Below the pieces are notes generated by a model, which searched no databases, was not told the origin of the DNA, and saw only the letters and a list, made by a program, of their open reading frames with translations. Both the position numbers and the translations under genes were made by a program. A DNA stretch of 64,000 nt from Cloeon dipterum (Eukaryota > Arthropoda > Insecta > Ephemeroptera > Baetidae), in assembly GCF_949628265.1 (NCBI RefSeq), contig NC_088789.1, positions 31,799,883 through 31,863,882 on the forward strand. The letters are read 5' to 3'. This document shows positions 11,892 through 24,572 of the stretch, piece after piece. Position 1 is the stretch's first letter; every line of letters begins with the position of its first letter.

Positions 11892-12513
11892 GAATTTATA
11901 TTTTTAATAAATGGAAGAGTGAGTAAACTAACCCACTTTATGGATTTGGAGTTGAAAAAATCATATTTTTTGTGCGTTTGGGTTATTTGCACCACTAAAT
12001 CTCGGGTTCTAACCATTAGTATTGCAAAAATTATCCACCGTTGGACTCGTCATGACCTCCTTTGACCAGCTGAAAAGTTTAGGGGTTATTTTAACCCCTA
12101 TTATTATCCTCTTTCAACTCCATTAGCTACAATTTTTGTAATAGAATTTTTAGCATCCTATCTCTAGGATTAAAATCATTATAAACTCTCCAAAACTCCC
12201 TCTAAATTACCAATTTCTGTTCCTTTGTTCAAAACCGCGATTAAATTACACTCTTTAATACCTCTCCTGAAATATATATTCGTGTTTTATTCAAATTTCG
12301 CGCTTTTGTAGCTCCTCCCCTGTATAACTTTTTAACAAATCAAATTTGGACACTTGTAGAATATCCCCTTAATTATACCGTTGGTAAATATTAAACCTTA
12401 CCTTTTTCTCTCGTGATTTTTCAAATTGGTAGAGCTTTTTCTGAATTATCTCTTTAGAATGAATCGACTTAGTTAGTTTATTTTATCCCTATTTTTAAAA
12501 TAACATAGTTTAT
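11892..12513. other. Spacer upstream of L2
   Basis: AT-rich, no coding signal. Segments around 12280-12480 (gctcctcccctgtataac, ttggtagagctttttctga) recur upstream of L3 (15730-15870), L5 (21370-21520) and L7 (26650-26800), so they are part of the duplicated LRR unit. Confidence 0.4.
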
Positions 12514-12589
12514 CCGTTATCAAATTGAATTCCGCGCCATCATAACTCCTCCCTCGATGAGCTTTGAACCTATCACCTGTAGCCACTTG
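12514..12589 (+). promoter_or_regulatory. Conserved LRR-family upstream module (L2)
   Basis: Carries CCGTTATCAAATTGAATTCC followed by GCGCC (E2F-like TTCCGCGCC) and CTATCACCTGTAGCCACTTG. It precedes a 5' UTR exon ending with the donor at 12676 and the L2 ATG at 12770. Confidence 0.6.
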
Positions 12590-12769
12590 GTTCAACGTAA
12601 CCCTGGAAAGCTGCTTTAACCTGAATCCATTTTGTGTTCATTGATTGCTAAAGACGCACGCGATCTATAGAAAAGGTGAGTTTTTGTAATGATTTCTTAA
12701 AAACTATGGTGGTTTTATGAAACGTAACGCTATAATTTTTATTTCCCTCTCACAGATTTTATTCAAGCC

Positions 12770-14955
12770 ATGGCTAAAGCGAATGTAAATCTCAAGGATC
12801 ATATCCGCAGGATTGCTTCAAAGTTGGGAATTGGTCTCGACCCTGTCTTTGATTTAGAACAGTTAAATGATTTGAGTGAGTGCCTCTTTTATTAAGCTTT
12901 GATTTTCATTTTAATTTTAATGTATTTTAAATTTACAGCTGGAATATTTTTTGAACCTTTGGCGTTGAAACTGATGAAGACGAAATGCACATATATAGTC
13001 AGAGATGAAGAATCTTTCTTTGCTTTGCATGTTCATATCCTGAAAAAACTGCTCATCAATTACAAACCGAAAGAACTCGACTTGACGGGATTGATGACCT
13101 TTCACAAAAAATTACCAACGAAAATTGGTCTGCTGAAACATTTGGTAAAATATTAGAATTCCTTTTTTTATAATTTAATCATCTTTGAATTATTTTTGTC
13201 TCTCTTAGGTTACTTATAAACCATTTCAATGCGTCGAAGTACTTCGAATTTTCAATGATAGATTTGAGAAAAATTTGGGAAACAAGCTTGCACCAGCGGC
13301 TCTAGAAGCCTTATCAAATCATTTGAAAAACAGTAAACTGCAACATTTACGCGAGCTCCAATTTGAGGTGCACTCTCTCCAATTGAATGAAGTAATGGGT
13401 CTTTGCTCTAAAGTGCCCACTCTGGAGCACATCAACGTCATCCTCGGAGTCCAGCAATTACCAGAAAGAGCAGAATTGATTGCAAAGCTAGGCAACTTGA
13501 AAGCTTTCCAGTGCGTAGAGATTAAATATCAAGACATGGATGTATACACGAAATTCATTCTGATGTGCTTGGTTAATCTCACCAAGCTGCAATTGATTGG
13601 AAAACCATGCAGTCCATTCTGCACAAATTATAAAATCGTCGATTCGGATGAACTGCTAGGTTCCGCCGCTCTCAGACATTTGTGCATTGACAAATGGATA
13701 AGTTGGGATACTGGACTTCCTGAAAAGTTTCCAAATGTTTCGCATCTCAAGGTGAGAGCAAATAATGAATGCACTGAGATTCGTTTTAATTTTTCATTAT
13801 GATATATTGCGGGATAATTTTTACTTTTCGTGGAAAGATTACAAGCCCGGCAAGAAATTAGATTTCCTGCTGTTCAAAAGTATGTATATCTCCCAGATAT
13901 CCTGAATGATGCCCAAATTCTTCATGGGTGTCCTAATAAACGAGATATCTTACGCATGAATATAGTTTTTCAAGACAATTAATTAATGAAGTATATATAT
14001 TGGACATTGGACATTTTACTAGCACCCAACATATCGTATCTAAAAGATATATTGCATCATAATTGTCATATAATTGTCTGAAAATCCTGGTATATAACAC
14101 AATCATTGTTAATTATTATTTCAGGCTAATTTTTCCGACTTGGCGAAGTGCAAACATGATTTGGAAAATTTAAAGAAATTCATAAAAATCGAGAGTCTCA
14201 ACTTGCTCAATATTACCAAGCAAACTTTGTTCAGTTTCCTGAAGACGTACGGTTCAAACCTCCGCGAGCTGCACGCGGTGATCGACGAACGAGACTTGTC
14301 TCTCTCCGACATGTTCTTCACCAAAATTTGGTTACTCTGCCCTAAACTGGAAAAGATTTGCGTGAACTATCAGATAAATGAGCAAATTTATGATATAGGC
14401 CAGAAAACGCTCTTGGCAGCTTCAAAGATTAATGAACTCAAGATTGATTTGTATGTTCCGATGGCTTGTAGATTTCCCTGAATTTATTTGTGGTTTTTCT
14501 TCAACAGGAAAACCATGATGAGTACCATTATGGTGACTGCGCCAGGGCTAAAAAAGATGGAGATGGATTGCAGAGGGGTTCACGACTCTTTCATGTGGTA
14601 CTCTGTAAATTTGTGTAGTGATATTACACAGAAAAAGATTTTGCAACAGCTGGAGCATCTAACTGTCGACATGCACTGGATTCGTCCAGAGCTAATCAAT
14701 GCCAAACTTTTTAAGGAAGTGGCCTCGATTGTTAAAGCTTCGGCAGATAAACTGCCCAAGCTTTCTGTCATCAAATTCATGGTGAACTGTCGTTGCGACT
14801 ACCTCAAGCTGGCCAAAGCTTTAATTGACAAAAAAACGACTGTCGCGGAAATTCAGGAAATTATATTCATACGGTTTGACGAGGAGACTCTCAAATTACT
14901 TCGCTCTATTGTGGATGACAAACTGATTGATATTTTAGAGAATTTCAGCGAGTAA
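12770..14955 (+). CDS. L2: LRR-like family protein
   Basis: Exons 12770-12875, 12939-13144, 13209-13751, 14125-14450 and 14508-14955 join in phase to 542 residues. The N-terminus (MAKANVNLKDHIRRIASKL) shows the short form shared by L2-L8. Leucine-rich strands include LRELQFEVHSLQL, LEHINVILGV, SLNLLNITK and LEHLTVDMHW. The invariant family block LQLIGKPCSPFC is intact. Intron 3 (13752-14124) is longer than in L3 and holds a piece similar to the small insertion within the L1 MITE (cccggcaagaaatt, inverted), so it may contain a decayed element. No frame break found; I take it as functional. Confidence 0.82.
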
Positions 14956-15354
14956 ACAGAGGTTTCATTTACATAAAAGACAATTTTAGAAATTGAATAT
15001 ATCAACATTAAAAGGGGAACCTTTGTTGCATGCGGTTTATTTTGGCTGATATATTTTCAGCCCTCATAAAATGCCCTCCTTATTTTTACGCAGTTCCATT
15101 TCAGTTTATTAAGTGCTAGATGTAGAGATATGTAGCTTAGAAGTCACAAGTTTAAGAAAATGGGTTTTGATCTGTACGTAGAAAATAGAATCATCTATAA
15201 AGGTGAATAAAAACCTTTTGTAGTAAAGTCCAATTTGTTTAAGAATCAATAAAAAATTTGGTCTTGAAATTTTGTATTTTCCTATCAATGAACACGACCT
15301 TTTTGGAAATAATTCTTCAACTATTTCCTCACAGAAGGAAATATATAATAATAT
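14956..15354. other. L2 3' flank
   Basis: No gene. The stretch at about 15100-15330 resembles the L3 3' flank at 18395-18560 (gtgctagatg, agaaaatggg/attt, agaatcatct), confirming that L2 and L3 were duplicated together with downstream sequence. Confidence 0.35.
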
Positions 15355-15550
15355 TGTGTTTGAAGCCGCCAACAGATGACAGTAACGTGTATGCTTTTTC
15401 GAAGTAAATTTAATTTTAAGGCACTTCCGCTGCGATTTCAGACTCAAGACTACCCTGCCACTGTTGTGCATTCTTCACTTAATAATGTTTTCTTTTGACG
15501 TGCTGAAAACCAAAATCGGTCAAGCCAATCGCCGTGGAATCGTGAAAACT
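15355..15550. repeat. MITE family CM, one arm only (copy 2)
   Basis: The run from tgaagccgccaacagatg through GCGATTTCAGACTCAA to GAAAACCAAAATCGGT matches the left arm of the 11464 element. The inverted right arm is absent, so this is a truncated copy. Confidence 0.65.
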
Positions 15551-15961
15551 ATTTTGTGAAATAAATATAAAATCTTTTTCAACGCTATATGTTTTATGAA
15601 GGTACAAAAAGATATGAAAACAAGGAAAATAGTAGATCTATATTTTAAATGCATATTTTAATCTATTTAGCAAATCCAATTTAATTACACTCTATACCCT
15701 ATCCTCATATATATCCGTTTTGTAGCAAATTTTGTGCTTTTTTAACTCCTCCCCTCTCTCCTGCATAGTTTTAAACAAATTAAATTTTGACACTTGTAGA
15801 TTATAGATTTTATATATCCATTGAAAAGTGTCTTTTCTGGTGATAATTTGCAAATTGGTAGAGCTTTTACTGATCTAACTCTTAGAGAACAAATAAACTA
15901 TAGTTATTTGGTCAAAGATCATTAATTTAAGACAATTTGTTCTTTATGTTTTCAATTTATT
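15551..15961. other. Spacer upstream of L3
   Basis: AT-rich, without coding signal; includes the family-shared upstream stretch (gctcctcccctc, ttggtagagctttta). Confidence 0.35.
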
Positions 15962-16050
15962 CCGTTATCAAATCAAATTCCGCGCCATCATAACCCTAAA
16001 AACTCCTCCCTTGGTGAGCTTTGAACCTATCACCTGTAGCCACTTGTCGG
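15962..16050 (+). promoter_or_regulatory. Conserved LRR-family upstream module (L3)
   Basis: CCGTTATCAAATCAAATTCC plus GCGCC, then after a 13-base insertion CTATCACCTGTAGCCACTTG. The 5' UTR donor follows at 16147. Confidence 0.6.
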
Positions 16051-16256
16051 AGATCCCGATGGTCTGACGAAACCCTGGAAAGCTGCTTTAACCTGAATCC
16101 ATTTTGTGTTTATTGATTGCTAAAGACGCACGCGATCTAGAAAAGGTGAGTTTTCGTAATTAAATTCGCACAAATTACGGTGATATTAATGAAACGAAAC
16201 GCTATAGTTCTTAAATGAAATTTAATTTTTTCCCACATACAAACGTGATTCTAGCC

Positions 16257-18233
16257 ATGGCTGATGAGAATGTAAATTTGAAGGAACATATCCGCAGGAT
16301 TGCTTCAAAGTTGGGAATTGATCTCGACCCTGACTTTGATCTGAAAGAGTTGTCAAATGATTTGCGTGAGTGCCTGAGTGCAGATTTGATTTTTTCCAAT
16401 TTTAATTTACATAATTTGGCAGCTGAAGAATCATTTGTCCGTTTGGCGTTGAAACTGATGGAGACAAAGTGCACATTTGTACTGAGAAATGATAAATTAT
16501 TCGGGGATTTGAGTATTCATATCCTTAGAGAACTGCTCATCCGTTACGACCCGGACGAAATTGACTTGACGGGATTAATGACCTTTTCCAAAACAATTTA
16601 CACGAAATATTATCAGCTAAAAATATTGGTATTTATTCATATCATACTTTTAATCTTTTCAAGTTCAATTTTTTGTCTCCTTTATTTAGGCCACTGAAGC
16701 GTTTCAAAATATCAAAGCGATTCGAGTATTCAGTGATGGACCAGAGAAATATTTCGGGAACAAGCTTAAATCAGAGGCTCTAAAAGACGTGACAAATGAT
16801 ATGAAAGCCTTCCAAAATTTACGAGAGCTTCAATTTGATGCGCACTCGTTCCATTTGAATGAAGTAATGGATATTTGCTCTAAAGTGCCCACTCTGGAGC
16901 ACATCAACGTCATCCTCGGAGTCAAGAAATATCCAGAAAGAGAAAAATTGATAACAAAGCTGGGCAACTTGAAAGCTTTCCAGTGCGTGGAAATGAAAGA
17001 TCAAGACTTGGAGATTTACTCGAAATTCCTTATGATGTGCGTGGTTAATCTCACGAAGTTACAATTGATCGGAAAACCATGCAGTCCATTCTGCACAAAT
17101 TATAAACTCGTCAATGCGGATGAACTAGGTTCCACCACCACCACCACCTCTTCTCTTAGACATTTGAACATTGACAAATGGATGAACAGGAATCTGAAAT
17201 TTCTTCAAAGGTTTCCAGAAGTTTCGCATCTTAAGGTGGGCAGATAAAGATCTGAATTAACTTATCTAATTTCCTGTATTTCTTTCCAAGAAGATATAAA
17301 ATTTACTAATGTTCTTATGGAATATCTATATTTCCCATTTTTCATATTGAAATTGTATAATTTTTGGAAACAATTTTATGAAATGTTGATTTATAATTAT
17401 GATTTCAGGTTGATTTCAACGGAATGAAGAACTACAACCAGGAATTGGAACGTATAAGGATATTCGAGAAAGTCCAGAGTCTAAACTTGCAAAAAGTTTC
17501 TAAGCAAACTATGTTCCATTTCCTGAAGACCTACGGATACTACCTCCGCGAGCTGCACGCGGTGATCGACGAAAGAGACGATTCTCCTTCCGGCATGTTC
17601 TTCACCAGAATTTGGTTAAATTGCCCTAATCTGGAGAAAGTATTCGTGAATTACCAGACCGATGAGAAATGTTTTGGCACATACCAGAAAGCTCTCTTGG
17701 CAGTTTCAAATATTAATGAACTCAAGATTGATTGGTATGTTCCGATGAGTGATTTTTCCTGGATTGATTTGTGGTTTTTCTTCAACAGGAAAACGATGAT
17801 GAGTACCATTACTGTCACTGCACCGCAGCTAAAAAAGATGGAGATGAATTGCGAAGGGTTTCATAGCTCTTTCATATGGTACTTGGAAAATTTGTGTAAG
17901 GCTATTACGCAGAAAAAGATTTTGCAACAGCTGGAGCATCTAACTATCGACATGCACTGGTTTCGTCCAGAACAAGTCAATGAACACCATTTAAAGGTGT
18001 TGTCCTCGTTTGTTAAATTTGTGGCAGATAATCTGCCTAAGCTTTCTGTCATCAAATTCATGGTGAACAATCGTTGCGACTTCCTCAAGTTGGCCAAAGC
18101 TTTAAAAGACGCGAAGACGACAATCGAGGAAATTCAGGAAATATTCTTGCTGTTGGATGATGAGACTGTCAAATCACTTCGTTGCAGTTTGGATGACACT
18201 CTGATTGATATTTTAGAGAAATTCAACGAGTGA
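16257..18233 (+). CDS. L3: LRR-like family protein
   Basis: Exons 16257-16365, 16423-16628, 16690-17235, 17409-17734 and 17789-18233 give 543 residues. Introns 1 (57 nt) and 4 (54 nt) are multiples of three without stops, so unspliced readings are also open; splicing is preferred because donors (GTGAGT, GTATGT) and acceptors match all paralogues. The protein has a polythreonine run (STTTTTSSL) before the LRHLNIDKW strand, a small length difference from its neighbours. Leucine-rich segments run from LRELQFDAHSFHL to LEHLTIDMHW. L2 is its closest relative over exons 4-5. Confidence 0.82.
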
Positions 18234-18834
18234 ACAGCTTTCGTTGACGCAAATAACATTTTTTTACAAAAATGTTTAGTATTAAGAAATCGAATTTATC
18301 AACGACCTTCTTGCACGAGTTTTTTAACTGAAATATTGTAAAATTTCATAAATTGTCCACCTTTTTTACACCATAAATCCGTTCTATCTTAGTTTATTTC
18401 GTGCTAGATGCATATATATAGATGTAGATTTAAAGTCACACAAATTTAGAAAATGGATTTTTATCCCTGTACGTCAAAAATAGAATCATCTTTATCTCTA
18501 GGATAAGTGGTGAATAAAAACATTTGTACATAGTAATGTCAAATTTGTGCAAGAAGAATAAAATAAAAATTAAGCTTTTTAGAACGACATTTTTAGAATT
18601 TAATTCTATAACACTTTTATCATTGATTTGCAGTTGATTTTATTGCCGCGCACCTATAAGGAATTACAAAATTTTGAACTTTAAAAAAGACTCAAATCAA
18701 CGGTATTTTTATGGAACAGTTAAATAAAGGTAATTACATAAAATAATTTAGATCGCAATTTCAACTAAAAGTAATAATAGTTTTGTGTCTTTAGTTTATT
18801 AATTGTTTGGTTGACATGAAAAAATAGGTTCAGA
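18234..18834. other. L3 3' flank
   Basis: No gene seen. Short AT-rich sequence with AATAAA signals near 18513 and 18561. Confidence 0.3.
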
Positions 18835-19015
18835 ACATATATGTTTAGGTCGATTATAAATAATGAGACTTGCAAATTGATTGTTTTGAATGAGAGTTAA
18901 TTAAGATGAGCAATTAAAGTGTTTGAATATGAGTGGAGTACGCAGCGCCAACCGCCCGTGTATTAACGCAGGACCACCCGTGAAGATGATCTGAGATATA
19001 TAGAAATAAAATTAT

Positions 19016-19108
19016 CCGTTATCAAATTGAATTTTGGCGCCACAAACCTTCGCAACAACCCCCATCATCGATCAGTTTCCAACCTATCACCTGCAGCCAC
19101 TTGTCAGG
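19016..19108 (+). promoter_or_regulatory. Conserved LRR-family upstream module (L4)
   Basis: CCGTTATCAAATTGAATTTT, then GGCGCC (E2F-like TTTGGCGCC), and CTATCACCTGCAGCCACTTG. The copy in L6 has changed the core to TTTAGCGCC. Confidence 0.6.
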
Positions 19109-19291
19109 TTTCCCGACGCTCCGCGCCGCACCTTGATTTAGCAGCTGTCTTAGTCGATCGCATTTCAAAAACAAAAAGTAGACAAATACGAGAAAGGGGG
19201 TGAGTTTAGGCTAATTTCTTAACAATTATGGTGGCTATTAAGAAACGAAACACAATTTAATCTAAATGTATAAATAGACTGAATTCCAACC

Positions 19292-21213
19292 ATGGCCGAT
19301 GAGATTAAAAATTTCAAGGCAAGAATCAGAAGGGTTGCTTCAAAGATGGGAATTAACCTCAACCCTGACTTCGAATTGGATGATCTCCTGATTTTTTTGC
19401 GTGAGTATCTAAAGCACTTAAATATTTTCAATGTTAATTTATGAATGATTATTTGGCAGCGAATAAACCATTTAAAACTCTGGCGTTGAAAGTGATGAAG
19501 ATGAATTGCACATATTTAGTCAATGACCACAAAGTGCTGCAAAGTTGGATAATACCAATCTTAAGAGAAATCCTCAGTGATGATCTTAGAGAGCTTAATT
19601 TGACGGGCTTCATGACTCATTGCAAAGAAGACGTGCCGTATACTTATTTTAAGTTGGTATATTTTGTGTTTTAAAACCAAAAACTTGATATTTTACAATT
19701 TTCCTCTTCATTTAGATTCTATATATGATCAGTGCCATTGATAATAACATCCAAGTGCTCCAAATCTTCGGTGAAGATGACCAAAATTGTTTCACACACG
19801 CGCGGTGCAAAGTGAAGCAGCGGGAGATGATATGTCTTCAAGATTTGCAACATCTGCGAGAGCTCCACATCACGCTCTTTACGTTCTATCTGCAACCCGT
19901 GATGGATCTTTGCTTCAAAGTGCCCACGCTGGTGCACGTCAACGTCAATCTCAAAATCACGGAATTGCCAGATGAAGAAGAATTGATTTTAAAGCTTGGC
20001 AACCTGAAAGCTTTCCAGTGCAATTGCATTTTGGATGACGATGAGTTATTCGAGAAATTCATTCTTCTGTGCTTGGATAATCTCACGAAATTGCAATTGG
20101 TTGGAATCCCGTGCAGTCCATTCTGCGAAACATATGAAATCTCTGATTCCGACGATGGACTAGGCTACTCCAATCTTAGACATTTGAACGTTGACGAAAG
20201 ACTAATTCGTTGGGGAAAAAATTTGCCTGAAAAGTTTCCTCTCGTTTCGCATCTTAAAGTAAGTATTTCCATTGCATCTTGGAGACCGTCTTATTGACGA
20301 CGTTTCTGAGCGCACCAATCGATTCTCTAGGTATAGGAGATGTAATTTACGCTATAATTTTTAAATGATATGATTTCAGATTGATTTGCATGACTATGAT
20401 GTCGTGGTGGAAGGTTTGGAGCTCGATTTAGTGAAATTTACGAAACTCACGAGTCTAAACCTTCAATTCATATCTCTGAATGACATGTTCAGCATCCTAA
20501 GGAATTGCGGATTGAACCTTCGTGAACTGCACGTGGTGATCGAAAGTGAAGTTCAACCTCAAACCTTATCGTACGCCTTAATATTTGAGCTTTGCCCTTA
20601 CCTGGAAAAGATCTACATGAAATATAAGATAATAAGGCAGGAGCCTTACGAGCCAGAGCAGATTCTCTCATTTGCTAACATCAATGAACTCAAGATTCAT
20701 TTGTATACATATGATTTATAATTATATAGAATGTCTATTACTTTTGATATTCTCTATTTCAACAGGAACGATACGGTACTGAATTCCGTTGTGTTTGCAC
20801 CTGAGCTGAAAAAGGTTGAGATAATTTGCGATGAGTTTTACGACGTCTATTTTCCTGGATATTTGAAGAGATTAGAATTGGCCATCAAAGAAAAATCGGC
20901 TTGGCAAAAGCTGGAGCAACTGGCAATCAACATGCACTGGATTTATGCTAATCAATTCAATGAAAGACTTTTCAAGGAAGTGGCCGCACTTGTTAAATTA
21001 GCGGCGCGAGATCTGCGCAGTCTTTCTGTCATCAAATTCAAGTTGAACTATCGTTTGGATTACATCAAGTTGGCCAAAGCACTAAATGACGGAAACGAGA
21101 CAGAAGAGGAAATCCAGGAATGGCTGTGGGATTATAAGGCTACTACGGTCGATTCACTTCGCTTCATTGTGGATGACGATCTGGTCGAAATTCTAGAAAT
21201 GTTCAACGAGTGA
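19292..21213 (+). CDS. L4: LRR-like family protein
   Basis: Exons 19292-19400, 19460-19656, 19716-20258, 20380-20702 and 20766-21213 give 539 residues in phase. It differs from L2/L3 in its second exon (ALKVMKMNCTYLV) and carries VMDLCFKVPTL where most copies have VMDICSKVPTL. Leucine-rich segments include LRELHITLFTFYL, LVHVNVNL and SLNLQFISL. Intron 3 keeps a short solo MITE end (gtttctgagcgcaccaatcg), the same terminal sequence found complete in L1 intron 3. It is the intact parent-type copy of the frameshifted L6. Confidence 0.82.
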
Positions 21214-21608
21214 ATTTTCCTCAAATATTTATGAGGGATACTGCATATACATTCATTTCTATGGAAATAAAAATTTTGAACTCAAAATATTAGACACTGT
21301 ATAATTATTAATTACACATCCTACCTCTCTCCCGATATTAGACCCATTTTTTTAATTTCGTGTTTTTGTAACGTCTCCGCACCTACTCTTTAGTGGTATT
21401 TTTTAACAAATCAAATTGTGACACTTGTTAAATATATATCCTATAATACCATCGGAATATATTAAACATTATTTATTTCTCTGGTGACAATTGTCAATTT
21501 GGTAGAGCTTTTTCTGGTCTTACTCTTTAGAATGAATCGACTTAGTTATTTGGACGAGTGGTTTATAAATATTACATATTTTATCCTTTTTAAAATATAG
21601 TGATTTTT
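21214..21608. other. L4-L5 spacer
   Basis: AATAAA near 21265 for L4, then the family-shared AT-rich upstream stretch. No other gene. Confidence 0.4.
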
Positions 21609-21700
21609 CCGTTATCAAATCAAGTTCCGCGCCATAATTACCCTGCTTCAAACTCCTCCCTCGGTGAGCTCTGTGAACCTATCACCTGCATCCACTTGTC
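21609..21700 (+). promoter_or_regulatory. Conserved LRR-family upstream module (L5)
   Basis: CCGTTATCAAATCAAGTTCC then GCGCC and CTATCACCTGCATCCACTTG. The 5' UTR donor is altered to GTTAGT (21797) where most copies have GTGAGT. Confidence 0.58.
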
Positions 21701-21889
21701 AAAGATCCCGTTGGTCCCAAGTATCCTTGGAAAGCGCTTACCCTGAATCCATTTTGTGTACATTGATTGCTAAAGACGCACGAGATCTAGAAAAGGTTAG
21801 TTTTTGTAATGATTTCTTATTAATTACGGTGGTTTTATGAAACGAAATGCTTTAATTTTTATTTCCCTCACACAGATTCGATTCTAGCC

Positions 21890-23803
21890 ATGGCTGATGA
21901 GAAAGAAAATCTCAAGGAACACATCCTCAGGATTGCTTCAAAGTTAAGAATTGATCTCGACCATGACTTTGATTGGAAACAGTTATCAACTGAATTGAGT
22001 AAGAGCCTGATTCTTTGATTATTTTCAATTTTAATTTGTTTTATATTGCAGCTCAAGAATTATTTGTGCCTTTGGCGTTGGAACTGATGAAGACAAAGTG
22101 CACTTTTGTGTTCCGAGACGAGAAATTTTCCTGGGATTTGCAAATTCATATCCTTAGAGGACTGCTCATCCGCTACAACGCGAAAGAACTTGACCTGACG
22201 GGATTGATGACGTTTTGCCCAAACGAAGACAGTAAACTTAATATGTTGAATCATATGGTTAAATATTTAATTGTTATAAAAGTATTTTTAATTATTTTTG
22301 TCTCACCATATATAGATTACTAAACGATTTGTAAACATCGAAGTAATTCGAATATTCAATGACGGATTCGGAAACTATTACGGGTACCCGCGTACATCGG
22401 AGGGTCTGCAAAAATTGATCAAAGACCTGAAAGCCTTGCACAATTTGCGAGAGCTCCAAATCGAGTTGTTCGCGTTCCATTTGAATGAGGTCATGGATAT
22501 TTGCTCTAAATTGCCCACTCTGGAGCACATCAACGTCATCCTCGGAGTCCAGCAAGTACCAGCCAAAGAAATAATGTTAAGGCTGGGCAATTTGAAAGCT
22601 TTCCAGTGCGAACCCGTGGTTAAACAAGACATTGCAATATATACGAAATTCATTCTGATGTGCATGGACAATCTCACCAAGTTGCAATTGATTGGACAAC
22701 CATGCAGTCCATTCAGCACAAATTATGAAATCGTCAATGCGGACGAACAAGGTTCCACCACCAACTCTTCTCTCCGACATTTGCTCATTGGCAAATACAT
22801 GAACTGTGATCGTCAAGGTCTTCAAAGGTATCCTCATGTTTCGCATCTCAAGGTGAGCAATGTTTATTAAATCATATATCTCTAGCATCCATCATATCTA
22901 TAATTTATTTTATCATTAATTGACCTATCTATATAGTTTTAAAGTTAATGATATGATGTTGATTTCAGATTGATTTTAATGGATGGGCAGTCATCCCGGA
23001 CCATTTAAAAAATGAAAGGATATTATTCCAGAATGTCGAGAGTCTCAACTTGCAAAATGTTACCAAGCGTACTTTGTTCATCTTCCTACAGACATACGGA
23101 CTTTACCTCCGTGCACTGCACGCGGTATTGGTGGTCGAAAAAGATGAATCTTCCGACTGCATGTTCTTCACCAAAATTTGGAAACTTTGCCCTAGACTGG
23201 AAAAACTCTACCTGAATTATCAGATAGATGAGAAGGATTTTGAGACAGACCAGAAAATTCTCTTGGCAGTTTCAAAGATTAATGAACTCAAGATTAATTT
23301 GTATGTTCCGATGACTTTGTTGATTTTCCCTCAATTTATTCGTGTTTTTCTTCAACAGGAAAACCATGATGAGTACCATTATTGTGACTGCACCGGAGCT
23401 AACAAAGATGGAGATAACTTGCGAAGGGTTCGCCGACTCTTACTTACGGTACTTAGAAAATTTGTGTAGGGATATTAGCGAGAAAAAGATTCTGCAAAAG
23501 CTGGAGCATCTAACCATCGACATGTCCTGGATTTATCCACATCAAATCCAAAATGCAAAATATTTTAAGGGAGCAGCTTCGTTGGTTAAATTTATGACGA
23601 CTAATCTGCCCAAGCTTTCTGTCGTCAAATTCAAATTGAACCGTTGCTGCGACTACCTCAGGTTGGCCAACGCTTTAAAGGACAAGAACACGACTGACTC
23701 GGAAATTCAGGAATTATCGCTGATGGAAGGGGTGACTGTTGAGTCACTTCGCTGCATTGTGGATGACGATTTGATCAAACTTTTAAATATCTACAACGAC
23801 TGA
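21890..23803 (+). CDS. L5: LRR-like family protein
   Basis: Exons 21890-21998, 22052-22257, 22316-22852, 22969-23300 and 23359-23803 join to 542 residues. L5, L7 and L8 form a subgroup: they share CSPFSTNY (where L1-L4, L6 and L9 have CSPFC), the segment GYPRTSEG or its variant in exon 3, IDFNGW at the start of exon 4, and the C-terminal DDDLIKLLNIYND. Leucine-rich strands include LRELQIELFAFHL, LEHINVILGV, SLNLQNVTK and LEHLTIDMSW. The intron 2 donor is the weak GTTAAA, conserved in form with L7 (GTTGAA). Confidence 0.82.
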
Positions 23804-24291
23804 ATTTCCCTCAAGTACATTTGGAACATTTTAAACTTTATTTTTAATGAATCAAATTTTTCATACATGCGTTTATTTGAACTTTCTAATAATTATTGAT
23901 ATAATGTTATGTTGGCACGCCACTAGTTGGCAGCCCTGCTGTAAATAAAAGCTTTAGTTTAACAATGATGCTGAATAAGAGAACACACTCGTTTAATTGT
24001 TTCTCCCTATTAAGCCTAAAATCATAGTAAGAATCAGTCTGGACGTCCGACGAAGGAATCCGGACATCAGCGGCGAATCTCTCGAATAGGATTAGCAGCC
24101 GCTGTATCAAGAACATATATGTTTAGGTTGATTATAAATAATGATACTTGCAAATTGATTGTTTTGAATGAGAGTTAATTAAGATGAGCAATTAAAGTGC
24201 TTGAATATGTGTGGAGTACACAGTTCCAACCGCCCGCGTATTAACGCAGGACCACCCATGAAGTTGATCTGATATGTAGAAATAAAATTAT
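23804..24291. other. Junction between the two duplication units
   Basis: About 23896-24109 is unique in the window and separates the repeated units. From TGTTGGCACGCC (23910) to TGTATCA (about 24110), with an AATAAA inside, it has the look of a solo LTR with TG...CA ends, but I find no target-site duplication. The rest (24110-24291) is duplicated flank. Confidence 0.4.
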
Positions 24292-24383
24292 CCGTTATCA
24301 AATTGAATTTTAGCGCCACAAACCTTCGCAACCTCCCCCATCATCGATCAGCTTCGAACCTATCACCTGCAGCCATTTGTCGG
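24292..24383 (+). promoter_or_regulatory. LRR-family upstream module with altered E2F-like core (L6)
   Basis: CCGTTATCAAATTGAATTTT is followed by AGCGCC where L4 has GGCGCC; the final CCACTTG has become CCATTTG. Both changes weaken the motifs shared by the other copies. Confidence 0.5.
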
Positions 24384-24572
24384 GTTTCCCGACGCTCCGC
24401 GCCGCACCTTGATTTAGCAGCTGTCTTAGTAAATCGCTTTTCAAAAACAAAAAGTAGACAAACACGAGAAAGGGGGTGAGTTTAGGCTAATTTCTTAACA
24501 ATTATGGGGGTTATCAAGAAACGAAACACAAATTAATTTCGTCTAAATGTATAAATAGACTGGATTCCAACC

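Larger units (their letters stand above)
18835..23895. repeat. Two-gene duplication unit, copy 1 (L4+L5)
   Basis: The segment from aacatatatgtttaggt (about 18838) to the L5 3' flank is repeated as 24110-29105 (L6+L7). Corresponding start codons are 5281 bp (L4/L6) and 5221 bp (L5/L7) apart. Coding parts differ at few sites; the promoter, introns and flanks are included, so this is a DNA-level tandem duplication. Confidence 0.88.
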
